From Photobacterium angustum (GTDB lineage Bacteria > Pseudomonadota > Gammaproteobacteria > Enterobacterales > Vibrionaceae): DNA of 64,000 nt. Positions 1 to 9,302 of the stretch are shown in pieces. The DNA lies in the NCBI RefSeq assembly GCF_003026365.1, contig NZ_PYOM01000012.1, positions 121,629 to 185,628 of the forward strand, written 5' to 3'. The position numbers and the translations under genes are program-made. Each line of letters opens with the position of its first letter. Positions within the stretch are counted from its first letter, which is position 1. The notes beneath the pieces were generated by a model. The model was not told the DNA's origin. It saw only the letters and a list, made by a program, of their open reading frames with translations, and made no database searches.

Positions 1-44
1 GCACGCTTTTCATCACAATCAATAATTGGAATTTTTTTTGCCAT
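1..44 (-). CDS. 5' end of an unidentified gene running off the left edge
   Basis: On the minus strand an ATG at position 44 opens a frame that stays open for 14 codons to the window edge (MAKKIPIIDCDEKR). An AGGTG-like ribosome site lies about 9 bases upstream. Only the first residues are visible, so the family cannot be named. The gap 45-256 between this start and the next gene would hold divergent promoters. It could be a chance short frame, but the start and Shine-Dalgarno spacing are good. Confidence 0.45.
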   Translation of the reverse strand, partial: MAKKIPIIDCDEKR

Positions 45-256
45 AACTTAACACCTAATGCACTATAACTTTATCTCTAAGAGAAATTATAACACTATAT
101 GTTAACAAAGTATGCAAACTTTAAACATAAGCCGCTTTAGTAGCATTAAATACTAGTCATAAATAAAACATCATGCTTAAATTGCTCAGCATTTATTTAC
201 AAATGGTAACCTTGTTATCATGATGTTGGACTTAACGTTAAACAAGGATCAACAGT

Positions 257-613
257 ATGAAAAAACGGATTTTTCACCGTGGATATACTATTGAAAATAC
301 AACGGGCGTTACCAATGAATGGAAATCAGCAATTAAAGGTAACCCTATCAGCGGCACGCTGACTGAAATAAAAAAAAGTGTTGATTGGTGGTTGGACATG
401 AGTACATTCATTCATCCTCAGAAGTTCTCATCTCAATCCTCAAAGCCAGTATCCAATGGTTCATCTGAGAACTATCGTGGTTTTATCATACGTAATGATA
501 CTGGTAAGCCTAATGAATGGTATTTGCTTTTAAGAGGGCAGTTATTAAAGGGTAATGCGACATCCATTAAGCAATACCTTGATAAAGTCATTGAGAAACA
601 ATCTAAAGCGTAA
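257..613 (+). CDS. Small protein with two tandem repeats (DUF3319-like)
   Basis: A 118-residue protein with no signal peptide or membrane segment. It consists of two copies of a roughly 40-residue unit (about residues 8-45 and 73-112). Each starts RG[YF]-I-I/E-N-x-TG and contains NEW, then a glycine-rich strand and a helix. An AAGGA ribosome site lies 8 bases before the ATG. The repeat pattern recalls the Vibrionaceae DUF3319 family; this assignment is from memory and not certain. Function is unknown. It is a single-gene unit closed by a strong terminator. Confidence 0.75.
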   Translation: MKKRIFHRGYTIENTTGVTNEWKSAIKGNPISGTLTEIKKSVDWWLDMSTFIHPQKFSSQSSKPVSNGSSENYRGFIIRNDTGKPNEWYLLLRGQLLKGNATSIKQYLDKVIEKQSKA

Positions 614-621
614 TAAACGAC

Positions 622-652
622 AAAGCCTGCTAATTCAGCAGGCTTTGTTTTA
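622..652 (+). terminator. Rho-independent terminator
   Basis: A perfect 10-base stem AAAGCCTGCT / AGCAGGCTTT with a 5-base loop is followed by GTTTT. It closes the 118-aa gene just upstream and may also stop the convergent protease gene. Confidence 0.85.
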
Positions 653-684
653 ATCGTTATGTCTTAATCTTTGCGTTTTATTAT

Positions 685-1197
685 CTAATCGTCAGCATCT
701 TCTTTAGTAACATCAACAAGGTAATCACCTTCAAGCCAGTTACGTCCAATCAAGAGTTTGTATTTTAATTTACTACGATCACGTAAGTTTACAGGAATTG
801 CTTTGCTCTGACCGTTCCAAATCAGATCCATTACAACGGCATAACGACGCTCGACACCTTGCGCATTACGAATTTTACTTACTTTAATAATTTTAGCGGT
901 ATGCGTGACTTCCTGACCAAGTTCATTCTCTGTTGTGAAAGTAATATTGTGTCCTAAATTATCATGCATGCCTTGCTTACTGTCATCGTTCTCAGTTTTT
1001 CCGTCGATTTTGATATTGTAAGCATTGATAGATGTTGTGTTAGCACCTGTGTCTATACGGGCTTTATAATTAATACCAAGATCGTGTACCTTGATAGTTT
1101 CAACGGGACCAACAATGGACTTACCATCACATTGTGGGGCTGCAAAAGTTGTTCCTGAGGCTAGCAAAAGCACCGCAGAGATAAGAATGTTTTTCAC
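685..1197 (-). CDS. Secreted retropepsin-like 'ATP-dependent zinc protease' family protein
   Basis: A 170-residue protein with a signal peptide (residues 1-19, cleavage after TFA). It belongs to the PF05618 family, annotated as putative ATP-dependent zinc protease but with an aspartic-protease (retropepsin) fold. The active-site motif IDTGANTTSI is at residues 48-57, with D49 as the predicted catalytic aspartate. The C-terminal half ends in the family-typical LLIGRNWLEGDYLVDV segment. The signal peptide implies a periplasmic location. It is a single gene convergent with the 118-aa protein. The substrate is unknown; related bacterial proteins are linked to peptide or glutamate-ligase processing. 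Confidence 0.8.
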   Translation of the reverse strand: MKNILISAVLLLASGTTFAAPQCDGKSIVGPVETIKVHDLGINYKARIDTGANTTSINAYNIKIDGKTENDDSKQGMHDNLGHNITFTTENELGQEVTHTAKIIKVSKIRNAQGVERRYAVVMDLIWNGQSKAIPVNLRDRSKLKYKLLIGRNWLEGDYLVDVTKEDADD

Positions 1198-1282
1198 ACA
1201 TACTCCTGAAACGAATAATAGATCTATTTATTGATAATAGACTGGATATATCCTTATTGGTTCAAGTGATTGTTAAATTTCA

Positions 1283-1909
1283 TTATAAAGCTTGAATTTT
1301 AGGGCTAAACATTGCAAGTGCTTCTTCTATTTCTCTTATACAATCTTGCGTTGGTGTAAAATGCACCGTATTAAACCCGAGTGATTTAGCTGTTTCGATA
1401 TTAGGATAATGATCATCAATAAAAAGGCATTCATGGGGATTAAGATGATAACGTTGACATAAAAGATGAAAGATTTCAGGCTCAGGCTTCATAGTTAGCT
1501 CTTTTCCTGAAACAACACCACCGTCAAAAAATGAAATAAAATGGTGCTTCTCGTATAAGGTTTCAAAAAAAGCACTACACATATTGGTTAGATAGTAGGT
1601 AGGGTAGTTTTTATCGAGAATTCTAAAAAATAATGCTTCTGTTTCAGGTATTTTTTCCAAACTTAATTGTATGTGGTTGATAAATTCTTCCATGCGTTGG
1701 CAAGAAATACCCGTCCGCGCTGCGAATTTCGGAATTTCTTCAGCTAATAGCATAGTACCACGATCAAGCGCTAACCAATCAGAATGAGCGAGCACTTGTT
1801 CCATTAGGATATTTTGCTCATCTATAGATTGTGTAAAAGTTTCTACTATTTTCTGTGGATTCCACTGGAATAACACAGCACCAAAATCAAATATAACATT
1901 CCGAATCAT
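1283..1909 (-). CDS. HAD-superfamily phosphatase (YihX-like, HAD-IA)
   Basis: A cytoplasmic HAD-like hydrolase. Motif I is VIFDFGAVLF near the N-terminus, with the first Asp as the expected nucleophile. Motif II is YLTNM, and motif III/IV is GKELTMKPEPEIF followed by LFIDDHYPNI. The frame can be read from a TTG at 1966. I prefer the ATG at 1909, which has GGAAC about 7 bases upstream and gives 208 residues, close to the 199 of E. coli YihX (alpha-D-glucose-1-phosphate phosphatase). The exact substrate is not shown by the sequence. Confidence 0.85.
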   Translation of the reverse strand: MIRNVIFDFGAVLFQWNPQKIVETFTQSIDEQNILMEQVLAHSDWLALDRGTMLLAEEIPKFAARTGISCQRMEEFINHIQLSLEKIPETEALFFRILDKNYPTYYLTNMCSAFFETLYEKHHFISFFDGGVVSGKELTMKPEPEIFHLLCQRYHLNPHECLFIDDHYPNIETAKSLGFNTVHFTPTQDCIREIEEALAMFSPKIQAL

Positions 1910-2030
1910 AAGCTGTTCCGTTTTGTCTTCTTTTCTTGATAATATTAGCTGAAAGCGAATTAGCAAGATTCATGTGTGAACTTGAAAGCTTATTCACAAT
2001 AACCAAGCAAATAATGAGACTAATTGCATA

Positions 2031-2354
2031 ATGAATGATAACAGTCGTTTAGTTTTCTCAACCGAAACTGGTCGAATTAAAGAAGAAACAGCAGCACCCG
2101 TTCGCCCAAAAGGTGATGGTATTGTCCGTATTCAGCGTGAAACTAAAGGTCGCAAAGGCAAGGGTGTTTCAATTGTTACTGGCTTAGATGTTGAGGATAC
2201 CCAACTAAAGCTCATTGCTGCTGAATTAAAGAAAGTATGTGGCTGTGGTGGTTCAGTAAAAGATGGAAAAATTGAAATTCAAGGCGATAAGCGTGATGTA
2301 ATTAAAGCGCACCTTGAGAAAAAAGGTCACACCGTAAAATTAGCTGGCGGTTGA
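2031..2354 (+). CDS. yciH: SUI1/eIF1-family protein YciH
   Basis: A 107-residue protein with a disordered N-terminus and an eIF1/SUI1 fold in the second half. Typical segments are GKGVSIVTGL, the KKVCGCGGSVKDG loop, IEIQGDKRDVI and a terminal KKGHTVKLAGG. The length matches E. coli YciH (108 aa), which acts on the 30S subunit and affects start-codon selection. It is a single-gene unit followed by a strong terminator. Confidence 0.95.
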   Translation: MNDNSRLVFSTETGRIKEETAAPVRPKGDGIVRIQRETKGRKGKGVSIVTGLDVEDTQLKLIAAELKKVCGCGGSVKDGKIEIQGDKRDVIKAHLEKKGHTVKLAGG

Positions 2355-2367
2355 GTCTGCAATATAG

Positions 2368-2397
2368 AAAAGAGGCCATTAGAGGCCTCTTTTGATT
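2368..2397. terminator. Bidirectional terminator between yciH and the acylase gene
   Basis: A perfect 10-base stem AAAAGAGGCC / GGCCTCTTTT with a 6-base loop and T or A runs on both sides. It serves yciH on the plus strand and the convergent acylase gene on the minus strand. Confidence 0.85.
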
Positions 2398-2405
2398 TGA
2401 AAATA

Positions 2406-3500
2406 TTATTTCTGGCTAAATTGGCCTGTAATATCGTTATAAGTATGCGTTGATTCCATTTCTATGATTTTTGGCGCTTTTAGTCCCTTTAACGCATCGA
2501 CAATATTCAACTTCATATGTTGAGGCGTTAAGTATGTCTTAAAGTAATAATCTTTGTTTTTAGTGTCAGATACTGAAGTCCATACCGTGTAATCGTGAAA
2601 ATCTCCATCATCAGTATTTTCTACAATTAAACCTTTTGGAATATCAAAGGCATTTAGAATATGAAATGCACGGAAGACAGCTTCATCTGCGTTCTTTGAT
2701 GGCAATGAAGAATTCACGAATGTTACAGCACGTACAAATCGACTAGGTGAAGTGTAATCCCCTGGAAGACCGACCATACCTGTACCTTGGCTAATACCTG
2801 TTAGTTTTACACCATTAATTTCTATCGGTTTAGTGTTTTCAGGTGATAGTCCAATAAAGTTTCGTACATGCGTTTCATGCCAATCGTATGACGGCGGGTT
2901 TGTGACAACACCTAGTTTATTAACATGGATTTTCAAACCATCTTTAGAATACTCAATGACAATTGAATCACCTTTCGCATCAGTAACAGCATAATGCAAT
3001 GGAGCAATACCGCCAATTTCCTTAATTAGAGTTCCGACAACGGTTATTTTTTCTAGTCCTTTTTTAACTTCATCAATGTTTGCGAAGTTCGCAAGGATAT
3101 AGTTACCTAACTCCTCACTAGATACTGCTTGAGCCTGATTTTCTTTCGTTAATTCCGAATATTTAGCAACACCTGCAAAATAAAATGCGCCGTAGTACAA
3201 ACCTTTCTCGTTCATACCATCAACAATTATGTTGCGATCAAAGGCGTTGGCACCACCAAAACCATATTTAGCTTTATAAACAAGTCCCGTTTTATCAGGA
3301 TTACTTGAAAGTGACTTTATTTCAGTACCAGCAGGAACCATAGCAATATCTGATTCAACATCAAAACCAAATTCCATTGTACGGGCAGGGATTGTTACGC
3401 CATCATCACTCTTTAATACAATACCAGTACATGCGGCTGCTGGTAATGAGGTGATAGCCATACCTATACACAGAGGAAGAAGAAACTTTTTCATAATCAT
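2406..3500 (-). CDS. Secreted choloylglycine hydrolase / penicillin V acylase family (Ntn hydrolase)
   Basis: A 364-residue linear amide C-N hydrolase. The signal peptide runs to PAAA and is followed directly by Cys24 (CTGIVLK), which becomes the N-terminal catalytic nucleophile after cleavage. Other family landmarks are IPARTMEF with the conserved Arg, the DGMNEKGLYYG segment, VVTNPPSYDWH with the conserved Asn, and SRFVRA with the late Arg. Signal-peptide cleavage to expose Cys is typical of the Gram-negative cluster of this family (Vibrio cholerae penicillin V acylase is a relative). Members of that cluster can cleave penicillin V and acyl-homoserine lactones. The natural substrate here is not known. 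Confidence 0.9.
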   Translation of the reverse strand: MIMKKFLLPLCIGMAITSLPAAACTGIVLKSDDGVTIPARTMEFGFDVESDIAMVPAGTEIKSLSSNPDKTGLVYKAKYGFGGANAFDRNIIVDGMNEKGLYYGAFYFAGVAKYSELTKENQAQAVSSEELGNYILANFANIDEVKKGLEKITVVGTLIKEIGGIAPLHYAVTDAKGDSIVIEYSKDGLKIHVNKLGVVTNPPSYDWHETHVRNFIGLSPENTKPIEINGVKLTGISQGTGMVGLPGDYTSPSRFVRAVTFVNSSLPSKNADEAVFRAFHILNAFDIPKGLIVENTDDGDFHDYTVWTSVSDTKNKDYYFKTYLTPQHMKLNIVDALKGLKAPKIIEMESTHTYNDITGQFSQK

Positions 3501-3654
3501 TACCTTAATATTTATAATAAATTCAAAACAAAGGTAGTAGAAATAAAAGTAAAAAACCTAAATAACCTCATTAACTGTACTGAAAAGGTGGTTTTGATAT
3601 TAAATTATTCTTTATGTAAGGTTTTTTATCTTCGTTATACTTTGAATCAGCAAT

Positions 3655-3678
3655 GAAAATGGCTGCAAAAGCAGCCTG
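3655..3678 (-). terminator. Terminator of the two-CxxCH lipoprotein gene
   Basis: GGCTGC-AAAA-GCAGCC is a 6-base stem with a 4-base loop. Reading leftward it is followed by ATTTTC, about 20 bases past the stop at 3696. The U run is short. Confidence 0.55.
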
Positions 3679-3695
3679 TTATAGTATGTTACAGG

Positions 3696-5003
3696 CTACT
3701 CTCGGCAGCCGGCATCAATCATTGCTTGAATATGTGTCCCATAGAAAGTCTCATCACCCTCCCAACCAGCAGGAAGTGCAGCACTAGGCATGGTTTGATT
3801 TGCCGCACTTCTTAGAACTGTGTTGCAATAATCAAAGGAAATCCCACCTATCTCATGGCAACTCGCACAAGCACCATCGCCAAGCTCGGCAAAGGCAGGT
3901 GGATTTGTCCATCCTTGGGCTGAGATAGGCTGATAGCGAATATTCGGATCAATGTCGTAATCATCGGAAATGTCTATTGGCGTGTCAGGGTGTATTAAGA
4001 AAACGTTCTTACCTCTATGGCAGTTAGTACAGTTTTCTGCGAGATTATCACCATTTTGAATATCCGAAATCTTAAACGTTAAATCTTCACCACCTGTAAT
4101 TCTTCCGCCTGTTTCTTTACTGATATTATCCCAAAAACACGCTTTACCTGTGGTTTGACTTTGGCAAATAATACCAAGAAATTGTATATATTCATTGCCA
4201 GAAGCGCCTAAACTCCAACGAGGTAATGCCATACATGCGCCAGCGACACTAGGATCTTCATAGGCATAAACTTCGGTTCTTCTACTAGCAAGAAAATCAG
4301 TGGTTGCTGTGCCTTGATGTACCCATAAATCAGAGCCCCAATCGGGTGGGATCGGTACATCATTTTCACGGCAAGTCGCAGTATAATCGTCAGTAGTTTC
4401 TGGTGGGATTAAAATGATATGAGTTAACCAAGAACGTTGATTTAGAAACTCAAATAACCAGCTGTAATCACCTAATCGTGAAATAGGGAACAGGTGATGT
4501 GTTTGCTTACGGAACAAACGAAAAGAAGGGAAGTATTTGTCTTGCGTCGCTTTATCAGCACTACTTAACATTGCATCAATCATGCTATTGGAAAATAAAA
4601 CCTTATCAACCTCATTCTTTTCGTCTAGATCTTCAAATGCCTTATAAGCCTCGTTAAATGTATTTTGTTGTTCCTCTGTCAAAATAGGTAACACATCATC
4701 AACTAATGCGTCTTGCATAGATAAAACCTGATCTTTATCTAACGTTAACTCGTTACCTACAGCGTCATACAGCTTATCGTAATAACCACTTGATATATCA
4801 TTGATCAAAAACTTAGGTTCAGGATTATCAGCAGGTTCAGTTTCGGCCTCTGGTGTGCTGGGAAGTTGCTCATCAAGTGTAGGGGTATTAGCGGTTGTTG
4901 TATCAACTGCAGCTGTATTTGTTGTGTCATCAGAACTTCCACCACCACATCCTGAATAGGCTAAAGAAGCTAATAACACAAAAAGTGTCGAGTACTTCAT
5001 CAA
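3696..5003 (-). CDS. Lipoprotein with two haem c-type CxxCH motifs
   Basis: A 435-residue protein with a lipoprotein signal ending AYSGC (Cys19) and a low-complexity Thr/Asp/Pro/Glu-rich linker to about residue 65. A helical segment follows, then a tryptophan-rich middle. Two haem-attachment motifs, CTNCH (about residue 322) and CASCH (about residue 379), lie in the C-terminal third. I do not recognise the family by name. The motifs suggest a di-haem cytochrome on the outer or inner membrane surface, perhaps in an electron-transfer or oxidase-related role. No partner genes are adjacent. The haem assignment rests only on the CxxCH pattern. Confidence 0.75.
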   Translation of the reverse strand: MMKYSTLFVLLASLAYSGCGGGSSDDTTNTAAVDTTTANTPTLDEQLPSTPEAETEPADNPEPKFLINDISSGYYDKLYDAVGNELTLDKDQVLSMQDALVDDVLPILTEEQQNTFNEAYKAFEDLDEKNEVDKVLFSNSMIDAMLSSADKATQDKYFPSFRLFRKQTHHLFPISRLGDYSWLFEFLNQRSWLTHIILIPPETTDDYTATCRENDVPIPPDWGSDLWVHQGTATTDFLASRRTEVYAYEDPSVAGACMALPRWSLGASGNEYIQFLGIICQSQTTGKACFWDNISKETGGRITGGEDLTFKISDIQNGDNLAENCTNCHRGKNVFLIHPDTPIDISDDYDIDPNIRYQPISAQGWTNPPAFAELGDGACASCHEIGGISFDYCNTVLRSAANQTMPSAALPAGWEGDETFYGTHIQAMIDAGCRE

Positions 5004-5198
5004 TTATTCCTGTACTTATTGTTTGCAAAATCAATTACAGAAAGGATAGTGAGCAATAAATGATCAAAAATCGCAGAATTAAGAATTGAGGTAGAGAAAC
5101 AGGAATGTTCTATAGTGAAGGTGTCATATATAAAAAAAATTTAAAATAATGCCGCAACATAAAAAGCGCTTAACTCAATAAAATACTATGTTGGAACG

Positions 5199-6686
5199 GT
5201 GACTGAAAATGCCAAAAAAATAAAGAGAATAGACATGTCAGAGCTCAACGTTTTTAAACAACCCAAGCCGTTTTATCTCATTTTTTCTATCGAGTTTTGG
5301 GAACGTTTTGGTTTTTATGGCATGCAAGCCATCCTTACCGTTTACTTGGTTGATGTACTCGCGATGTCAGAAGCAGAGTCATTTACCTTATTTGGCGCAT
5401 TTTCAGCATTGGTATTTGGCTCTATTGCTATTGGTGGTTGGGTCGGTGATAAAATAATAGGTACGAAACGCACCATAGTACTGGGTGCAATTGTGCTTAT
5501 GGTAGGGTATGCACTACTGGGTGTTTCAGCGTCAGGCGAATTTAATAGCAAGGGACTAATTTATATTGCGATGGGGTTTATTACTATTGGTAATGGCCTG
5601 TTTAAAGCAAACCCATCCAGCTTGTTAGCTAAAGTTTATGAAGAAAATGATCCGCGATTAGATGGTGCTTTTACCATGTATTACATGGCGATTAACCTCG
5701 GCTCGTTTATATCTACATTACTTACCCCATGGATATCTGAGCAGCTAGGTTATGGTGTCGCTTTTGGCGTAAGCTCGATTGGCTTACTTATCACTATCGC
5801 TAACTTTCTTGTTAGCCGTCGATTAGTGAGCAACATAGGTTCTCAGCCAGATAAAGAACCTGTTAATTACCGTTATTATTCTATGGTCGTTATAGGTACT
5901 ATTCTATTAGCCTTTGCGAGTGCGTATTTATTGCAGCACATCTTTTATGCTCACCTTATCCTTGCTGTCGTGGGTGTCACCATTGTGACCCTATATTTTA
6001 AAGAAGCATTACAAACGACAGGAATAGAGCGCGCAAAGATGATGGTTGCGTTCGTACTTATGCTGCAAGGAATTGTGTTCTTTGTGCTTTACTTTCAAAT
6101 GCCAACCTCATTAAATTTCTTCGCTATACACAACATTCAACACAAGATCTTTGGTATCGAAGTACAGCCAGAGCAATTTCAAGCACTCAGTCCATTTTGG
6201 ATCATGATCTGTAGCCCAATACTTGCCATGGTTTACAACAAAACGGGTGAAAAGTTTTCAATGCCGTTTAAGTTTGCTTTAGGTATGGTGTTATGTAGTT
6301 GTGCATTTCTTATATTAACTTTGGGCAGTCATTATGCAGATGCCAACGGCATAATGAGCTCAAATTGGTTAATACTTAGCTACTTATTACAATCTCTTGG
6401 CGAACTATTAGTATCAGGGTTAGGGCTTGCGATGATAGCCCAGTTAGTGCCACAACGGATGATGGGTTTTGCAATGGGTATGTGGTTTTTAACTTCAGCA
6501 ACCGCAGCGGTTATAGCAGGGTGGGTTGCGACATTAACAGCCGCACCTAAAGGGGTAACTGATCCACATACAACGTTAGAAATTTATGGTGTAGTATTTA
6601 AAGAAATTGGCGTTATAACTGGTATTATTGCCATAATCACATTAATTATGGCACCTAAACTCACTCGTGTTATACAAGGTAAATAA
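5199..6686 (+). CDS. POT-family proton-dependent oligopeptide transporter (Dtp-like)
   Basis: A 495-residue, roughly 14-helix inner-membrane transporter of the POT/PTR2 family. It has the signature EFWERFGFYG (residues 32-41, ExxER proton/peptide motif), GGWVGDKIIGTKRTIVLG after helix 2, and FTMYYMAINLGSF. This is close to E. coli DtpA/DtpB, which import di- and tripeptides with protons. The frame starts at a GTG at 5199. An ATG at 5235 with GAGAAT upstream is a reasonable alternative, and both precede the conserved NVFKQPK segment. A tiny frame (ATG at 5188 to TGA at 5202) overlaps the GTG start. Confidence 0.93.
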   Translation: MTENAKKIKRIDMSELNVFKQPKPFYLIFSIEFWERFGFYGMQAILTVYLVDVLAMSEAESFTLFGAFSALVFGSIAIGGWVGDKIIGTKRTIVLGAIVLMVGYALLGVSASGEFNSKGLIYIAMGFITIGNGLFKANPSSLLAKVYEENDPRLDGAFTMYYMAINLGSFISTLLTPWISEQLGYGVAFGVSSIGLLITIANFLVSRRLVSNIGSQPDKEPVNYRYYSMVVIGTILLAFASAYLLQHIFYAHLILAVVGVTIVTLYFKEALQTTGIERAKMMVAFVLMLQGIVFFVLYFQMPTSLNFFAIHNIQHKIFGIEVQPEQFQALSPFWIMICSPILAMVYNKTGEKFSMPFKFALGMVLCSCAFLILTLGSHYADANGIMSSNWLILSYLLQSLGELLVSGLGLAMIAQLVPQRMMGFAMGMWFLTSATAAVIAGWVATLTAAPKGVTDPHTTLEIYGVVFKEIGVITGIIAIITLIMAPKLTRVIQGK

Positions 6687-6690
6687 TCAG

Positions 6691-7644
6691 TTACGCAATT
6701 TTACAGTCTGAACACTGGCAATAAGACATCATGGTTTTAACGAAATACATTCCCATATGTTTACCATGCTCATAATCGTGATTTAATGATGTAAGATCAC
6801 TACCAATAAGCTTTGATTTCAACGATTTGTGCGGGAAAATTTCATAAATATTCACATCATCTGGAGGGTTACTGATAAAGTGTTCACTTTCGCTGTAGCT
6901 TTTCTCGTGTAATAACAGCATATCAATTAATGTTGCTGCTTTGGTTTTTGATAAGCCCGCTTTTACTTTATGTAACCATTCATGATTCGCGTTAAGACCA
7001 ATAGGGTTAGTGCGAATAACAACAATATTTTTAAACCCACGGTTATAGGCTTCTTTAGCAGGAATTGGTGCATTTAAACCACCATCAACCCAATAATGAT
7101 CATCAGTATAAATAGGCTGGCGGTTTAAAACAGGAATTGCACAAGAGGCTTTTAGTCGCTGATCCCAACAGTCAGAATTTAAATCAAAAAATCCCGCTTG
7201 GTGGTGATCAATACCTGAAGCACTCGCAAGAACCGTTTTATTTTGCATATTACGGCGACCGGTTTCCCAGTCTAATTTTAATGTGGTTTGGGTTTGTTCT
7301 AATAACCAATCCAAATCCATACCGCCTCGGTTTGAAAACAATTTGGTATAGCTAAAAAACTTCTTCTTAGTAGTGATTTCTGTAATCACACGATAAGCAT
7401 GTTTTTTTTGTTCACAAATATATGAGGCTAGGTTTAATGAACCGGCAGAAGTACCAATTAATAACGAAAATGGATTAAACTCATGTTCAAGAAACGCATC
7501 TAAAACACCTGCCGTAAAAATACCTCGTTGGCCTCCACCTTCAGTAACGAGAGCGATATCTGAAATATTTGTTTTGGTAGCACAAAGAGCTTCAAAATTA
7601 TTACGACAATATGAGATATGTTTTCCAGTCATAGTAAAATCCAT
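6691..7644 (-). CDS. Patatin-like phospholipase (YjjU-like)
   Basis: A 317-residue cytoplasmic patatin-family hydrolase. It shows the oxyanion-hole motif EGGGQRG (residues 35-41), the nucleophile elbow GTSAGS with Ser66, and the catalytic dyad Asp in WVDGG. There is no signal peptide. The C-terminal third, ending in a Cys-containing CQCSDC tail, resembles the YjjU group. Expected activity is acyl-ester hydrolysis of phospholipids or related lipids. It lies just upstream (3') of cfa on the same strand, so the two may form a lipid-modifying unit. Confidence 0.88.
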   Translation of the reverse strand: MDFTMTGKHISYCRNNFEALCATKTNISDIALVTEGGGQRGIFTAGVLDAFLEHEFNPFSLLIGTSAGSLNLASYICEQKKHAYRVITEITTKKKFFSYTKLFSNRGGMDLDWLLEQTQTTLKLDWETGRRNMQNKTVLASASGIDHHQAGFFDLNSDCWDQRLKASCAIPVLNRQPIYTDDHYWVDGGLNAPIPAKEAYNRGFKNIVVIRTNPIGLNANHEWLHKVKAGLSKTKAATLIDMLLLHEKSYSESEHFISNPPDDVNIYEIFPHKSLKSKLIGSDLTSLNHDYEHGKHMGMYFVKTMMSYCQCSDCKIA

Positions 7645-7694
7645 CTAAGTTATAAAATACCGATAATTTACCCCTATAAATTATCGGTAATTGT

Positions 7695-8837
7695 TTACGC
7701 AGCACGAACATGTAAAGGTAATTCACAACCATTTTTTGTTAGTGAAAATTGTAATAGGTTTAAATCACGGCTTCTAAATGCACCTGCACAACTTAATAAA
7801 TAATAACGCCACATACGATAGAAACGTTCGTTATATTGATCAGATATTTTATGCCAGTTACGTTCAAAGTTTTCACACCATGCCATTAATGTAAGATCAT
7901 AATCTGGACCGAAATTATGAACATCTTCAATATTCATTTTTCCTTCAAGCGCACTACTTAATTGTGCGATAGATGGAACAACGCCATTAGGGAAAATATA
8001 TTTATTAATCCACGGGTCAGTTTGAGTCACTGATACTGGGCTACCAATAGTATGTAAAAGGAAAATACCATCATCTTTTAAGAATTTATTAGCACAATCA
8101 AAAAACTCGTTATAATTTTCAGGGCCAACGTGCTCAATCATACCAATAGAAACAATGCGATCATATTGTTGAACTGGCTGATATTCACGGTAATCTTCTA
8201 AAATAATTCTTACCGGTAGTCCTTTATTATCTGCAATTTTTTGACCTAGTTTCATTTGCTCTTGCGATAACGTTAAGCCATCACAAATAACACCGTATTT
8301 TTCAGCAGCATAGTTCATGAAGCTAGACCAACCACAACCAATATCTAATAAGCGCATCCCTGGTTTTAAATCCAGTTTGCGACAAATTAATTCCATTTTA
8401 TTTTCTTGGGCTTCGTTTAAATTTTTTGCACCTTTCCAATATGCACAAGTATAAGCCATACGATCATCGAGCATATTAGTATATAAATCGTTACCAATAT
8501 CATAATGGAAAGGCACATCTTCTTTTACACGAGATAGAGATTGATGGTTAATCAAATTCTTTATTTTAGATACGCCAATTTTAGCCGCGATTTTAAATTT
8601 ATCCGTGCCTGAAAGTTTTTCTTCAATATTTGCACGTAATAGTTTACTTACTAGAATATCAATTCTCTGACAATCCCATAGGTGATCCATATACCCTTCA
8701 CCAAAGGCAATAGTTCCTTGAGATAAAATATTATCGAAAAGCTTATCGTCGTTAACGATAATATCCCACGGACGGTCACCATTAATTTTAATGTCAGCTT
8801 GATTTAAAAGATTAGAAAAAAGTTCTTTATTAGGCAT
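7695..8837 (-). CDS. cfa: Cyclopropane-fatty-acyl-phospholipid synthase
   Basis: A 380-residue SAM-dependent enzyme, nearly the length of E. coli Cfa (382). It adds a methylene bridge to unsaturated acyl chains of membrane phospholipids. Visible marks are the N-terminal lipid-binding domain with FGEGYMDHLWDC, the segment FHYDIGNDLY, the SAM-binding motif LLDIGCGWSS (about residue 160), and the active-site region MIEHVGPENY. The patatin-like gene follows 50 bases downstream on the same strand. Confidence 0.96.
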   Translation of the reverse strand: MPNKELFSNLLNQADIKINGDRPWDIIVNDDKLFDNILSQGTIAFGEGYMDHLWDCQRIDILVSKLLRANIEEKLSGTDKFKIAAKIGVSKIKNLINHQSLSRVKEDVPFHYDIGNDLYTNMLDDRMAYTCAYWKGAKNLNEAQENKMELICRKLDLKPGMRLLDIGCGWSSFMNYAAEKYGVICDGLTLSQEQMKLGQKIADNKGLPVRIILEDYREYQPVQQYDRIVSIGMIEHVGPENYNEFFDCANKFLKDDGIFLLHTIGSPVSVTQTDPWINKYIFPNGVVPSIAQLSSALEGKMNIEDVHNFGPDYDLTLMAWCENFERNWHKISDQYNERFYRMWRYYLLSCAGAFRSRDLNLLQFSLTKNGCELPLHVRAA

Positions 8838-9302
8838 AACAGACCCTGATTATTATTGATAATATCTAATGATTTTTATTAATGCATGTCATTAATTCGT
8901 AGGAATAGTATCAAACATATATTTTTATAAAATTTAAAATAGATGAAAGTGATATTAAGTTTTACTAAACATTATAAAGAATTAAACCGACATACATTAA
9001 AATACGAATCGTTCTTAAGTTAGAAGTATTATATCGTAGATATTTTTTTCTGTATTTAGAGTTAAAGACACAAAAAATCTAATTTCGGTCATAAGGCCGG
9101 AATGATTTTTCTTTGATGGTGTGGAGTTAAAAGAGAATAAAATAAACAGGTAAAGAAGTTAGAATCTATTTTTTCATAAATTAGAACTAGAAAGTGATTA
9201 ACAAAGATCAAAAAAAACGGCGATCAAACATGTTGATCGCCGTGGCAGTAATTAATTCCAACATAACTTAGCCATGAGCAGCTAAGTTATTTATTTACAA
9301 AC
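8838..9302. other. Intergenic, 465 bases between cfa and the aldolase gene
   Basis: Very AT-rich. It should contain the cfa promoter near 8838-9000 and the aldolase terminator at 9211-9243. No convincing gene was seen. Confidence 0.6.
9211..9243 (-). terminator. Terminator of the aldolase gene
   Basis: A perfect 11-base stem ACGGCGATCAA / TTGATCGCCGT with a 5-base loop. In the leftward direction it is followed by seven T residues. It lies 60 bases after the aldolase stop. Confidence 0.88.

Noticed and set aside
5188..5202. Four-codon leader peptide overlapping the POT transporter start
   Set aside because: Could be chance; no attenuator-like codons and no clear ribosome site.
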